A program made the translations under genes and the position numbers. 64,000 nucleotides of DNA from Sepiola atlantica (taxonomy: Eukaryota; Mollusca; Cephalopoda; Sepiida; Sepiolidae). Below the pieces are notes generated by a model. It had not been told where the DNA came from and made no database searches. It saw nothing but the letters and a program-made list of their open reading frames with translations. Every line of letters starts with the position of its first letter. Position 1 is the first letter of the stretch. Shown here piece after piece: positions 24,481 to 36,884 of the stretch. Where the stretch lies: contig OY744533.1 in the NCBI GenBank assembly GCA_963556195.1, forward strand, positions 43,414,166-43,478,165, read 5' to 3'.

Positions 24481-25079
24481 TTTCTAAGGTCTTTTGACAG
24501 CAACTCATGGCCGAAACAATACAGTACCTCATATATGTTATGAGCTGTTCAAATCTCCCCGTTTTTCATGACAACTCAACTAGAATAAACTATAATAAAA
24601 CAATAAAAAAATTACTTTTTAATCAGAAAATATTTTTATTAGAATAAAATCAATAATAAATTATTTATCACTAAAAGAAAATGTGATATTCGTTTTATTT
24701 ATTTAAAGAATATTAAGCTGACAATTATTTGTACGGTAAGAAGGAAGAGATAATTTATTTTGAAACCATTTAAATAAACGGTTAAAACATTCGTTTTATT
24801 TATTGTAAAGAAAATATTTAGCTTACAATTATTTCTTCTGGTAAGATGGAAGAAAATGTTTAAAAAGATATAAATTGTTACAATTTTAAATAAATAGATC
24901 AAGAAGAAAAGTATTTGTTTTAGTTATTTAAAGTTATTTTTACTTAAACTACAAACTAGGATACAGCGTATACCATCGATAAATATAGTGTATTTTTTAA
25001 GTTTACTTTTTAAACTAAAACCTTTATCAAATTAAACCAAATTTACAAATTTTAATAATAAAGAAAATATATATATTGA

Positions 25080-25378
25080 ATATCCATCTCGTGGGTAACA
25101 AAGATAACACCTGACCAGAAGAATAACATCCAGCTGATTGGTGCAGAAACACCTGTAAAGATACCTGCAGACGCACCAGACGAAATACATCCATCCCTAA
25201 ATAAACAATAAACAGTTGGAAGCCACGCCTTGTAGAAGGCATGGCTACATTAAGTGCATAGGCATAACCAACTTGAATTGAGACTGACAGAAAGCGGCTG
25301 GGTAGCGAATTCGAGATCAACTTTCGTCAACACTCAGGCACCCTCCACTGACTATCCAATCACCACAACCGAACAAAA
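25080..25378 (-). repeat. Possible tRNA-derived SINE
   Basis: On the minus strand a tRNA-like A-box region (ttggatagtcagtgg) is followed by a B-box-like gatctcgaattcgc, a GC-richer body and an AT-rich tail. This is a tentative call from box spacing only. The surrounding 24,480-25,080 is AT-rich with short duplications and no gene. Confidence 0.35.
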
Positions 25379-25589
25379 TATATCATTATATTTTCATACA
25401 TAACTGTTTGCGGCGGTCATTCTTTTAAGCACAGCAGCAATATACAATAAGTATTTGCCAAAAAATACAAAATTAATTAAAAAATGAAACATTTTTTGTG
25501 TAGAATTTAAAAGAGAGTTATCTTCCTTACTTTTCATTGATTCTAAAGTTAAATTATTGTATTTTTTATTTTAAAAACTTTTTTATCAT

Positions 25590-27612
25590 AGTTCAGCCCA
25601 AACAAGGCAGGCCGCCACTGTAGAGGGGCTACTGAGAAAAAAGGGTGAAGGTTTGGGGGAAGGGGGGTCAACCTAAATTAGGAGCTGCGCAGCGAAATGT
25701 CTGTTTACATTAGTTTTAAATTTCTGCATGTCAGTAACGTCAGGAAAGCAGGGAGCAGGGAGGGAGTTCCAGAGTCCAGCAGCACGAGGAAAGAAGCTTT
25801 TGGAGTAAAAAGCTCTTCAGCATCTGGGGACCTTCACAGTGTATGGATGGGATTTGGCTGATTGTCGGGTTGGTCTAGTGAAATTACGTCGTGGGGGTAC
25901 CAGAGCAGCAAGCTCATCAGAGCACAATCCATTGAAGTACTTGTAAAACAGGCACAAGGATGCAACATTGCGGCAATGGGACAGAGGCTGGAGCTTGATG
26001 GATAGTGAAGGAGCTATCAAGTTGGCAACTCTTTTTTGGACCTTGTCTAAGAGGGAGAGACTAGCGGATGATGCACCAGCCCAGATGTGGCAACAATACT
26101 CCATGCATGGGCGGATGGTGGCTTTGTAGAGATATAGGATAATGTCAGGTGTGAGAAGTTTACTAACACGGTAGAGAGAGCCCACCTTCTTTGCAGCAGC
26201 CCTGGCAATGTTTTCAATGTATTTATTCCAATTCATGTTATCTGTGAAAGTTAGGCCGAAGAGTTTGAATGATAAACTCTCAGGCAGAGTGCTATTGGCC
26301 ATGATAATCGGTGGTTGAAGAGGTTTCTTGTAGTTATTGAAGGAAAGTAGCTTTGTCTTTGCGGCATTAAAAGTTACCATCCATTTTTTATCCCATTCCA
26401 CTACAGACTGGAGGTCATTTTCTAAGGATTTAGCCATTGCCTCAGATATGTGCACGTCGGTTTTGCCCACATGACGAGAGTAGAGCGTGGTGCTGTCAGC
26501 AAATATTTCTATCTCAGTCGCAATGGCATCAGGGAGGTCATTTATGAAAATCAGGAACAGTAGAGGTCCAAGAATAGATCCCTGGGGTACACCAGCATTT
26601 ATGTCATGTTGCTTAGAAGAACGGCCATCGAGTACAACCTGGATCTTTCGTTTTGTTAGGAAGGATTTAATTATATTAAATATTTGTCCAGTAATACCAT
26701 GAGTGCAGTTTTATGAGAAGCCCTTCATGCCAGACCTTCTCAAAGGCCTTAGATATATCAAGCGCTACCGCCCTAGCTCCACCTGCCTTGTCCAGTGTAT
26801 GGTATACGCGTTCAGAGATGACCGTTAGGATATCTGCAGTAGATCGTGCTTGTCTGAAGCCATATTGATGATCAGAAAGAAGTTTAGCATTAACTAGGTG
26901 CCTGACTATCGCTAGATTGATTAATGATTCAAAGATTTTAGCAAATATCGGGAGTAGACTGATTGGGCGGTAGTTTAGAGGATCAGTTCTATCTCCAGAA
27001 TTCTTGAAGACTGGTACCACAGAGGCAATTTTCCAACTATCAGGGAAACAAGATTCAGTAATGGCATTTGTTGTATAGTTTGGAGAGAACAGAGGCCAGC
27101 TCAGCAGTGCATTTCTTTATTACTATTACTGGTATAAGATCAGGCCCACAAGCTTTGGAGGTGTCAAGGTTTTTTATGATGTCTCTCACTTGAGACGGTG
27201 TGATGACCAGGTTCTCAAGTGTGGCTTCAGTCTGCAATGGGAATTTAGTGAGGGGGTGGTTTACCAAGTCCAGAGTGGAGTTTAAGGCGAAACGCTGGGC
27301 AAGTAGTTCAGCCTTATCAGTTGCCGTGCAAACAACATCGTTGTGATTAGATAGCGGGAGAATTGTCGATTGTCCATCATACTATTATAAATTTTAAAGA
27401 AATCACGAGTACCTAGTTTCTGTGACTGAATGTGTTTTTTGGTTTTCTCTGTATACCTTCTCTTTGTTTCATCTATCACTACTTTGCAATCATTTCTTGC
27501 CTCTACAAATTTTTGTCTGTTCGCAATTGACTTATGGCGGCCGAATTTTCGGAATGTCTTCTGCCTCTCAGCAATAGCAGCTGCACATTCTGAGGTGAAC
27601 CATTGAGGAGAG
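25590..27612 (-). pseudogene. Non-LTR retrotransposon (CR1/L2/Jockey group), decayed reverse transcriptase
   Basis: Read on the minus strand, successive frames give RT landmarks in order. They are a pre-RT segment (LGTRDFFKIYNSMMDN), fingers (LDTSKACGPDLIPVIVIKK), DPLNYRPISLLPIFAKIFE, HQYGFRQARSTADI and the first catalytic block LDISKAFEKVWHEGLLIKL. After them come AGVPQGSILGPLLFLIFIND, then FADSTTLYSRH where FADD is expected, then the thumb and C-terminal LLDKVQKRVANLI. The C-terminal tail SKSFFPRAAGLWNSLPA is also visible near 25,780. Frames change near 26,690 and 27,050 and again near 27,280, and there is no 5' endonuclease domain. The element is 5'-truncated and inactive. It lies in an intron in the same orientation as the host gene. 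Confidence 0.9.
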
Positions 27613-28200
27613 TGGGGTTTTTAGATTGAAAGCTGATTCATGCCACAATTGGACTAATTTGTTATACAGTAAAATTGCACTAAAATTATTGAATATCGTC
27701 ACTATTTTCAAAATCATTCCCGTTCAATGATGTCATTGAGTCTTTTATATTGTGTTGAAATTTGGATACTTTGTTCAGTTCCATTTTCTTAATGAACATG
27801 TGTTTGTAGAGAACAAACCATCTTTATATTGTAGTTATTAAAGCAGCTCTTTTCTTAAAATTGTAACAATTCCATATTTCTTTCTGCGACTTTAAAAAGG
27901 GTGTAATTTTGTTAGTACAAAAAAATATCTTTAAATATATTAATTTATAGAAAAATATCGAGTAACTTTATAATTTGCTTTTTTTAATTGCTAAGTTTAG
28001 TTCATAGCCCAGGAGTTTTACCATATATAATAAAAGTGAGTGTATGTGTGACCGGCTTGCTTCAATAATCATGTATGCAAATTTAATTTTATGAGCAGGA
28101 GAATGCTAAACTTAATAACAACTGATAAAAAAGAAAAGAAAGAATAATGATGCATGCAAATTTGAATTTTATGAGCAAAGAGGGGCTTAATCTTAATATC

Positions 28201-28311
<111 letters not shown>

Positions 28312-30730
28312 AAGGAAAGAATTTCTTTCACTTTTAAAATAGGCACAAAAATATTTCCTTATTATTATTAAAACAGAATGAAGAGAGAGCGAGAGAGATT
28401 TGTCTTATCAATTAGTGCTGTCTTCTTTTCTTAGCGATAGAGAGAGAGAGAAAGAGAGAGTTTTGCCTCCTTTTTCTTATCAATTAGTTTTGTTTCAATG
28501 ATTTCAACTAATGAATAGGAATTAAATTACGAAGTGATAGCGAGCGAAGCCTGCGAGTATATATTAATAAATATTTATGAAAACCCATTGAAATTCACAA
28601 ATAATATCAATACTGTGTTGAGCATTGATGAACTATATCTAAATGAATGAGGTTTGCTATCATGCACAATTGATGGCTAGAAAGATTTTGACAACTATCA
28701 TTTATCCTTTATGATGTCATAAAGGATGAATGGCTTTTGGCAACTGCCATTCATTCTTTATAATGTCATCCTTAATGATGTCATCCATTTTCAAGTAATC
28801 TTGATAATTTCTTGATAATTGCACAGTGACCCCCCACACTCCCAATTGGAAGACATCACTAAGAAGTGCTTGATAGTATTTTTCATAGACAAAAGCACTA
28901 GAAAATTTGATCAATTCCTTAAAGGAGCAATATTTTAAGCTTATTGCAACCACAGGATGCAGACAAACTTAGGAATTTTTTTTTTTTAAATGGCCATATT
29001 TCATTTTAATTAAAAATGCTCAATGAAAATAAATGTTTGTAAGATTCGTTTGTTTTTTTTACGGTTTCAAATTTCTTAAGATATTTTGGGCAGACGACAA
29101 GTTGTCATCCATTTCAGGTGTAGCCTTCGAGTCATTATCTGATTGGTCAATTTGAGTTACGTGACAGTTTCTAAAAGTAAACAGAATCAGACGACAAATT
29201 TTACGATAGAAAATTTTGAATTTCTCTTCAGATGAAATCTGGGTGTTGAATTTTCAACACCTAGTTTTTTTTATCTGTGTGGACATAATTTTCTTTCTTT
29301 AGGAAAATTGTACCCACGTTAAATTAATTAACTTCTTTCCATGTAAACTAAGATGAAATATGGGTGTTGAATCGTAACACCTTGTTTTTTTTATCTACAT
29401 GGACACAGTTTTCTTTCTTTACAAAAATTGTGCCCACATTAAATTAATTTACTCCTTTTCTTGTAAAATCGACATTATGTTGAATATTAATTTAAAATAA
29501 TAATTGCAAAATATATTGTAATAGACAATGAGAAGTCGTTCTCTTAGTTTTCAATGTGAATTTATTGACCGAAAGTGTCAATTTTGGACTGCAAACTTTT
29601 ATTCTGTGGAATTGATGACAATTTAAAGTTACGTTAGCAAATCCAAATTTTAACTATTGTTTGTGAAAGAAACTTATGACGATATGTCATTACTTAAAAG
29701 TTGGTGAAAAGAAATTTATGACAAAATGTCAGTATTTAAAAGGTTATATTTGGAAAACAGAATCCAGATATTAATCATAATTTAATTGAGAATATATGGA
29801 CACAAGGATCCATAAGATTTTCTGTTTAGTTAAAAAAAGACTAATTGGTTTAAAGGATTTGTTGAAAATATTGGAAATAAGGATCCAAAATATTTTCTAT
29901 TTAGTCAAAATCACTAAATTATTTAAAAGATTTATTGAATATAATATTTGTTTATCCGAAGGGTAAACAAAGAGAAAGAATTGAAGTCATTGAATATTTG
30001 ATTTGAGGTCTGCAGTACATTTTAATATTCAAAGAAAAAAAGGAGTAATAATTATTTTTAAAATTATTAGAATAAATTAGAAAATAATTATTTAATTTTC
30101 AGAAACGCAAGTAATATTTGATAATTTATTACTTTAAAAAACAAAAAAAAAGCCAGTATACAGATTATTGCACAAGAACACTTTGTTTTTCCAATGAAAA
30201 TATGTTGTCTGCCTAGAACATTTTATTTGTTGTTTGAAGAGATTGAGTAAAAACCTGAAAAAAATACACAAGAAAATTTCCACATCAATAAAAAAAAATA
30301 TATATATATTGTAACGGTATGAACTGTGAGTACTTTAATTTGTTAATATTTTTCTTTTTATATGACATATGAACAAATATGTATGTCAACCCCTTTTTCT
30401 TTTTTTCCCTTGATTTTTAATAAATTTTCGATTCATTAATATACAAGCAAACTTTATTTTTTTCCCCATTTACTTATTTTATTGTTAACAAAGAAAAAGC
30501 CTATAGATGAAAACGTCTTGCGCAATTTAGCAAAAATAATTTTTTCACAACGTATTGTGAAAGGAAAAGGATACAACAAATTACTAATTTTATTCCCCTT
30601 GGAAGTGAAACTAGCCAAGTTAGTGAAGAGAAATAATGGCGAGCCTTTCCCCATTCCTTATTTTGTTGCTGTATCACATTTTGTATTTTAATGCAAATAA
30701 ATATTGCAAGTAAGCAAGATCCAGACTTGT
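28312..30730. other. Intronic sequence without recognised gene
   Basis: Contents are short GA runs (28,380-28,460) and two adjoining diverged copies of a block of about 120 bp (29,225-29,345 and 29,347-29,465, sharing gatgaaatctgggtgttga and cctagttttttttatct). There is also a smaller duplication near 29,660-29,745 (acttatgacgatatgtca / atttatgacaaaatgtca). The rest is AT-rich and featureless. Confidence 0.6.
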
Positions 30731-30735
30731 AGTAG

Positions 30736-30736
<1 letters not shown>

Positions 30737-30773
<37 letters not shown>

Positions 30774-30813
30774 AATTTTGCATCACATTTGAATATTATT
30801 TCCATAATTTTCA

Positions 30814-30845
<32 letters not shown>
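30737..30845 (+). repeat. Paired (TA)n microsatellites next to a 3'-exon edge
   Basis: Two (TA)n runs (about 30,737-30,769 and 30,815-30,845) followed by a GA-rich run (30,846-30,890) abut the donor of the exon at 30894. Confidence 0.9.
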
Positions 30846-30849
<4 letters not shown>

Positions 30850-30893
30850 GAGAGAAAGCACAAGAGAGAGAGAGAGAAAGAAAGAGAGAGTAC

Positions 30894-32059
30894 CTTCAAG
30901 TTGCTTCCTGGAAGTGTTCCGATTCCATTCTCCCAAGTTAAAATATTAACAGGATCATTATCAGCAATTGTAGACGATGGTTCAATTTTTACTTCCGCAT
31001 CAGCAGTTAGATTTTTTGTCTGGTCACAGTTGGTTATGGTTGTGCTAAGGGTTCTCGGTGCGTCCGAGGTTGTATCTGGTTGAGGCTGGACTGGTGCTGA
31101 CACTGATACAATTGGGGCGCTTGAGACGGTGGTGACCAGCTGTACGGGTACAGCTGGGGATCCAGCATGAACCATTTGGAACGGAGCGGAGTTGACTGCC
31201 TGCAGTGATGCCAGAGTTGATAACTTTTTGTTGTGAGCAATTGTTGATGATGGTGCCGTGGTCGACAAAGCAGTGACCCTTTGCATGGGACATGTAGATG
31301 ATAAAGTTGTCACCATCTGTATCGGAGTATTGACAGCGGAACCAATCATTCGTATTGATGATGCGTTTGTTGTGCCAAAAGAAAACTGTGTGGCGCTGCT
31401 CACGGGAACCATATGGATGGAAGTTGTGTTTGTGGTGGGGATCATGTGCATGTGGGGCAAAGTTGTGGAAGGTGGTTTCTGACCAGTGGCCATTGTGCAA
31501 CTGGGAACCATATGAACTGTTGCCGTATTGACGTTTGACAATTTTTGTATTGGTAGACTGTTGCTGCTGGACACCAGATGTTTAGATGTCATCTGGATAG
31601 GGACAGAGGTCACTGTGGTAGGAAGCATATTGGCTGCAGAGCCTTTGGTCAATTCTTGGAACTTGGTGTCTTTCGCAGCAGCAGAATCTGCCGTTGGTTT
31701 GTGGGAGGATGCCGTCATGGCCTGTATAAGGTTAGTATTCACAGTCGGCTGAGAAACAGAATTCACCGACTGCATCATGGCAGGTACAAGGGTATGGGTA
31801 GCATGATTCACTCCAGACATGTCCGGCTGGATCTGGATTGGGCGAGCACCATGCTGAGCAGTCAATGCTTGCCGATTTGCGGTCATGCTGACAGCCAGAG
31901 TCTGACCAGGTTTTACCCCGAGTGTGTTAGTCGATACAATGCTGGCAGGGGCACGGAACTGAAGGGTTTGGGTACCTGGAATCTTCAAAGGTAGGGGTAC
32001 ACTGGAGGAAATAGTTGCCCCAACGGGACTAATTAGGTTTCCTATATTATTAATTTGGC
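30894..32059 (-). CDS. L3MBTL3-like: L3MBTL-like gene, large Ser/Thr/Met/Gln-rich N-terminal exon
   Basis: This 1,166-bp exon is open throughout. The acceptor is ttattctacag. The donor AAG/GTACTC is weak and sits beside a (CT)n tract. It starts with two bases completing a Gly codon from 42348-42479 and ends in phase 0. It encodes about 389 residues of low-complexity sequence, probably disordered and nuclear. From the middle onward it carries about nine short motifs of the form [VIMF]-[QHR]-[ML]-[VIT] (VPIQMTS, VHMVPS, MHMIPT, IHMVPV, IRMIGS, IQMVTT, MQRVTA, FQMVHA, VQLVTT), mostly 15-30 residues apart. Near the end, AEVKIEP fits a SUMO site, and the exon closes with ILTWENGIGTLPGSNLK, the conserved L3MBTL N-terminal block. 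Vertebrate L3MBTL3 has little sequence before this block, so the long extension is lineage-specific or typical of invertebrate members. Antisense ORFs in this exon are shadows. Confidence 0.9.
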
Positions 32060-32395
32060 CTGTAGAATAAAAAAAATAAAAAGATTGATTAGGGCAAGAG
32101 TTGATGAAGATTCATTTTTTTTATAGAAAAAAAAGTATGTTTTAAATATCATTTAAAATTTTGAATAAACACAAATTAAGAAAATTAAAAACTGTTCTTG
32201 AGAAAATAAAAACTATGAATTCAGATAATATTGTATGTTCCAAATATTAGTATAAAACTTTAAATAAACTGTAAATTTGGATAAGAATATTCTTTTTAAA
32301 ACTGAAACAAATTAGGACATATTCTTCAAAATTTTACACTAGAAATTTGAACATTTTTTTTTAATGCATTAAATATAAAATGTTAAATAAACTAC

Positions 32396-32443
<48 letters not shown>

Positions 32444-32505
32444 TATTTGAAAGAAAAAAAAGTAAGTTTCAAAATTTCTGAAATGAGAATTGATCATTTG
32501 TATTA
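32060..32505. other. Intronic AT-rich sequence with (TA)n
   Basis: Contains a (TA)n run at about 32,400-32,438 and a short match to the MITE terminus family (tgagaattgatcatttgtat) at about 32,484. Nothing else identifiable. Confidence 0.6.
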
Positions 32506-33094
32506 GCAATACCCACCAACCATAAAACGATTTTGATAATCACGAATTTCAAGGTAGTTCTACTAAAATAGTCATATTTTAAAAATCAAAGCACTTTAAG
32601 TCCTCAAAATACCATTTTGTTCAGAAATGAATATCATTTCACAAGCATTAATAAATAATAATCTACATTATATATTTGAAGAGTTTTCAGTAAATAAAGT
32701 AATTAAAATGTTAACACCATTTTCGTCCATTTACGTCACTTTTCTACCCCCCCCCCTTTTAAAAGTATCGTACCATTCGTCTTTGGGGAATTTCGTCATG
32801 AAATTTGGAAAACAATCAGGAAAAATTCAATTTCAATTATTGTCGGGGTACGAAATTAATTGATCCATTATTTTTTTGTAATTTTAAAAATAAACCTTCA
32901 ACATGACGTGTATCGAACATTTAAAAAAAAAATTTTTTTGTACACCAACTAGTAAATAAATCAATCTTTTATCTTTTTTTATGTATTAAAATTATAATTG
33001 TATCTTGTTTTGTCTTTTGGTAATAGTAATTTTAAATTACCCTATCCTAAAAAATATTGTCCTCTTTTGAGCAAAAGTCAACAATGGCTGCTAG

Positions 33095-35130
33095 TAGAGA
33101 TGGGCGGTTTTACCAAAAAAACGCGGTTTTTCGGTTTCGTCTCCATACCGAATCGTTTTTTTTTTTTTTAAACCGTAACCGTTCGGTATTGTGTTTTTAC
33201 TACAGTAAGCCACCATATACAAGGAAACACGGAATTTGAATATTACCAAAAAATGTTATATTAGTAAGAGGACAGATTGAACAAATATATGATAAAAACA
33301 TTTAATTGACTTGTAGGAAGAAATCTTTGTTTACAGTTTGTTTATCATTAACATTTTGAATTTTCAAATGAAAAAAAGAGAAATACGACAGACAACATGA
33401 CATCGTATTTTTAGCATAAACTATTTTCAAATGAAAAAGAAAAAATCAAACGCGTTCCGTATGATGTCGAAAATCTATTTGATTCAACTCAAAATTGTAA
33501 AATAATTATTTATGTTTGTTTCAGAGTTATCTAAAAAAATAAGTTATTAAAATGAAATTTTTAAAAAATACTTGTTGTAAAAGTAAATAAACGAAAAGTA
33601 GCGAGCGAGTATAAACATTTAAAAAGAAAAAAAGTAGTTACCAATGCTAGTATCACTTTATTCGGATTTTAAAAATTATTTTAAACATTAGGCATTTCAT
33701 TGTTTACTTTTGAAAAGCCACTTCATACATAAATTGTCATTTCTAGAGAACTATCTCTCAACTATACCGTTTTCTCTCCCAAAAATGGGTTATTCAAAAA
33801 GTAGACTATGCAACGATTTATATTTTACTAAATTGTTAATATGGTATTTATTTAGAGTTGACAATTTATTCGAAAGTTTAATTATTAAACTTTAATCCAA
33901 GTCATGAATTCTATGACTAAAATTACCTTAAAGCTTAAAAAATGACTTTAGGTGAATTAATAATCTCTACTTTTTTTTAACCATCCTTCCTTTTCCCTTG
34001 GCGCGGTTTTCGGGTGTACTACTAGTCTTTTACGCATGTCTATGAAGTTTTATTACTCTGTCTTAAAAACAAATATTAACCCCAACACGCACCAGTTGAC
34101 AGAACTTTGAGCACACAAAATGACAGACATCCCAACAGTCAACACCGGCAATTCGAGAAGTATATGGTGTGTTTATTTTTCGACTCTATTCGATGACACG
34201 GACGAAAACATTCCAGCAGAAGTACAGCAAAGTAGTGAACCAAAAGGGGAAAAAGACTTTTGGGGTTTTCTCCGAAAGAAAGGTCAGGCAAGAACAAAAG
34301 AAATTGATACCAGCGGTAAAAAATATCTCGGATTAAAAACGAAGTAGATCGATTTCTGTATGGAAAAGCCATCGACCCATCAGCCTGTCCTTTTGTCTGG
34401 TGGAAGAAAAATGGGAGGCTCTACCCGAATCTTTGTATTCTGGCAAAAGAACTTTTGAGTATTCCAGCTACTTCTGTAGCGAATGAACGGATATTTAGTA
34501 AGGCTGGACTTGTCATTAGTGACCGGAGATGTAGGCTGAAACCTAACCATGCTGAGAAACTAGTTTTTCTCAATCACAACCTAAGAAAATGAGTAAAAAC
34601 ATTTTCACCTATTAAAAAATTAAAATTTTTATCTGTCAAATAATTTTGACAATATTTCATTTTCATCATTTTTGCTTAATTTTATTTGTAAAATTATTTT
34701 GTTTGTTTAAATAAATTTTCGTTTTTTAATTTCTTGCATTTCTGAGTTATATTTTAGCTTCTGATGGGTTAAAGAATTAGATAGAATGTATATTCAAACT
34801 CAGTTTTATTCTTCAGAAATCTTTCATGAATCTTTGGTCACTGTTTTAACGAGTTAACTGTTGAAAAGGTATCAGAACTTTGATTACAACAGTCAACACC
34901 TTAAAACTTATATGATTCATATCATGGAGAATGATTCAGTCACAAAATTATCAAAACAGTGGCATAATTCAACTAAACGTTGAATAATAACTAATCATCA
35001 CACAAGAGAATGAATAGCTTCCATAGTAAAAAAATTAAAAAAAAAAAAAACGAAAAACCGAACCGTAAACCGAGGTTTTAAGGGGAAAAAAACGAAACTG
35101 AAACCAAAATTTCAAAACCGCCCAACTCTA
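33095..35130 (+). mobile_element. hAT DNA transposon with intact ends and 8-bp TSD
   Basis: The left end is tagagatgggcggtttt and the right end is the complement of tagagttgggcggtttt. Both are flanked by the perfect 8-bp duplication gctgctag (33,087-33,094 and 35,131-35,138). The length is 2,036 bp. Subterminal regions are rich in aaaccg/cggttt motifs. The transposase survives only as the C-terminal piece (34,120-34,592), so the element cannot move by itself. The corresponding unoccupied site is present in the paralogous repeat at about 49,280. Confidence 0.92.
34120..34592 (+). pseudogene. hAT transposase C-terminal fragment (dimerization domain)
   Basis: Two frames separated by a frameshift near 34,341 encode the end of a ZBED-type hAT transposase. 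The first is KGEKDFWGFLRKKGQARTKE, stopping at 34,347. The second contains FLYGKAIDPSACPFVWWKKN, YPNLCILAKELLSIPATSVA and NERIFSKAGLVISDRRCRL, then ends LVFLNHNLRK at 34,592. L-P-x-S/T-x-x-x-x-E-R-x-F-S-x-A-G is the hallmark of the hATC domain used for dimerization. The BED finger and the RNase-H-like catalytic region are absent or unrecognisable. Confidence 0.88.
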
Positions 35131-36884
35131 GCTGCTAGTATTGCTGATATAACAATCAATCAGCAGCAGCAGCAGCTAACTATAAACAGTTAGCATCGGT
35201 AAAATTCGTAGTCTTCTTTTGAAAAAAAAAAAAAAAGACAAAAATACTTTTTGTGCTTAAAAAAGTTAATGCTGTTTGTGGTACTTTTATAAAAAATACT
35301 TCAAGAAATACTGGTTTTCACTCAACTTTCGAACTTCTAGTAGTAATCACTTTCTAGTCGGCAATTTAAAAAAATAAATAAGATTCTACTTTTTTAGGTG
35401 AACACCCTAAAAGTCTTGGCGAAAAAAATTTAAAAATTTAGAATTTAGAGTGGGGGTATCAGTTCTGCATATAAATTTAACGTAAAATGATCTTCCATTT
35501 CCCGCCCATTCTTGCTTTTTAGTCCAATTTTTAAAATATTTTTTCAAGCTGAAAACTTGATATAAAATAAATAATTACTCTACCACTAACTCTAGGTTCG
35601 AGTGACAAACCCACCTCCTAAAAATGCCTTCTCTTGAACATGTTATACCATTAACCTTAAATCTGAGTGGCAAGTCACCCCCTAAAGTAATACTCCCTTA
35701 ATCCTAACATTAAGTCCGAATTGAAACCTCCATCCAACATAAAACCCCTTTCTTAACCTTATCACAAGTCCGAGTTGCAAGCCCCCAATCCTACAAAAAG
35801 CCGATTCAAACCACACATAATCGTCTAAAAAAGGGGGAAAAAATCAGATGCCCATAAGGAAAAACGCACAGGATTTATTTCTCATAGAAAAGAAATTGAT
35901 TAACTACTCTAAAACTCTAGAATGACTCGGAAATGGTAAATTATTTTACATTAAATTTATGTGAAACTAATCCCCCACTCTAAATTCTAAAATAATTGGA
36001 GTTTTTTTTAAATTTCTGCTAAGTTTCCAGGGTGTTCATATGTAATTGTCCCTAGCCCTATCACAGAACTCTTAAAACTACACGGAGACCCCTCCCCCCA
36101 AAAAAACAAGAAAAAGGCACAAGATTTATCTCCCATACAAAAATAAATGGTTAACTGCCCTAAAACACTAGACCATAAAATGAGGGATTATTTTACATTA
36201 AATTTATATGTGAAACTAATCCCCACTCTATATTCTAAAATAATTGTTTTTTTGTTTTTTTATGTCAAGTTTTTCAAGGTGTTCATACGTAATTGCCTAA
36301 AAAAAGTACACTCGCATATTTGGGGGAAGCAAGAGGACGATTTAGCGGAAGGTGTTAATAATCTACAATAATACTAAAGAAATCTTGCAATCTATTCATT
36401 TTTAAACAGTCCTAGTATTAGATTTCAGTTTCTTGGACATAAAATGTATTACAATTCAACTTTGGGTTCTCTAACTTCTTTTTTTAATAGATACATGGTA
36501 TTTTTAAGGCATTGCAGCATATTTATGTGCATTTACTGCAGATTACTTGGAAACAATTAATTTCTGGAGATTTTCAATTGCATATTTTGATATTTTGTAC
36601 AAAAATACACTTATATGGCAAATTTCATTGCTTAATATTGTGTTTTAACAAAGATATAACATTTTTACTGAAAAATTAGTGTAAAAAATATGACGAAACG
36701 CATATGGTCTTAAAGAGGGAAAAATATCCAATTGTGCGAGGCGCAAAAATAGTCATAACTTCTTTATTTTTAGTCAGATTTTTTAAATTTAAAAAGATTC
36801 TTTCTTAGATCATCAAGCTCTTTCTATATATGTCATTATTGAGATATTTTTAACCAATTTAATTTTTTTCATGTGTATTGCTAT

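Larger units (their letters stand above)
32510..36880. mobile_element. Large dispersed repeat, copy A (split by a hAT element)
   Basis: Segments 32,510-33,094 and 35,131-36,880 align in order with 48,655-50,735. Shared landmarks include attttgataatcac, caaaataccat, ttacgtcacttt, gctgctagtattgctgatat, tcactcaactttcgaacttc, the foldback modules, caatctattcatttttaaac and ttcatgtgtattgct at the shared right end. The insertion-free copy would be about 2.3 kb. The family has no coding frame. Its right part contains two or three foldback modules resembling those at 7.9-9.0 kb and 53.3-53.9 kb. Confidence 0.75.

Noticed and set aside
31258..31994. Plus-strand frames opposite the large exon
   Set aside because: Shadows of the minus-strand coding exon, which has splice sites, phase and family motifs.
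34120..34372. Host ZBED-like domesticated gene
   Set aside because: The fragment is frameshifted and enclosed by hAT inverted repeats and TSDs, so it is transposon debris.
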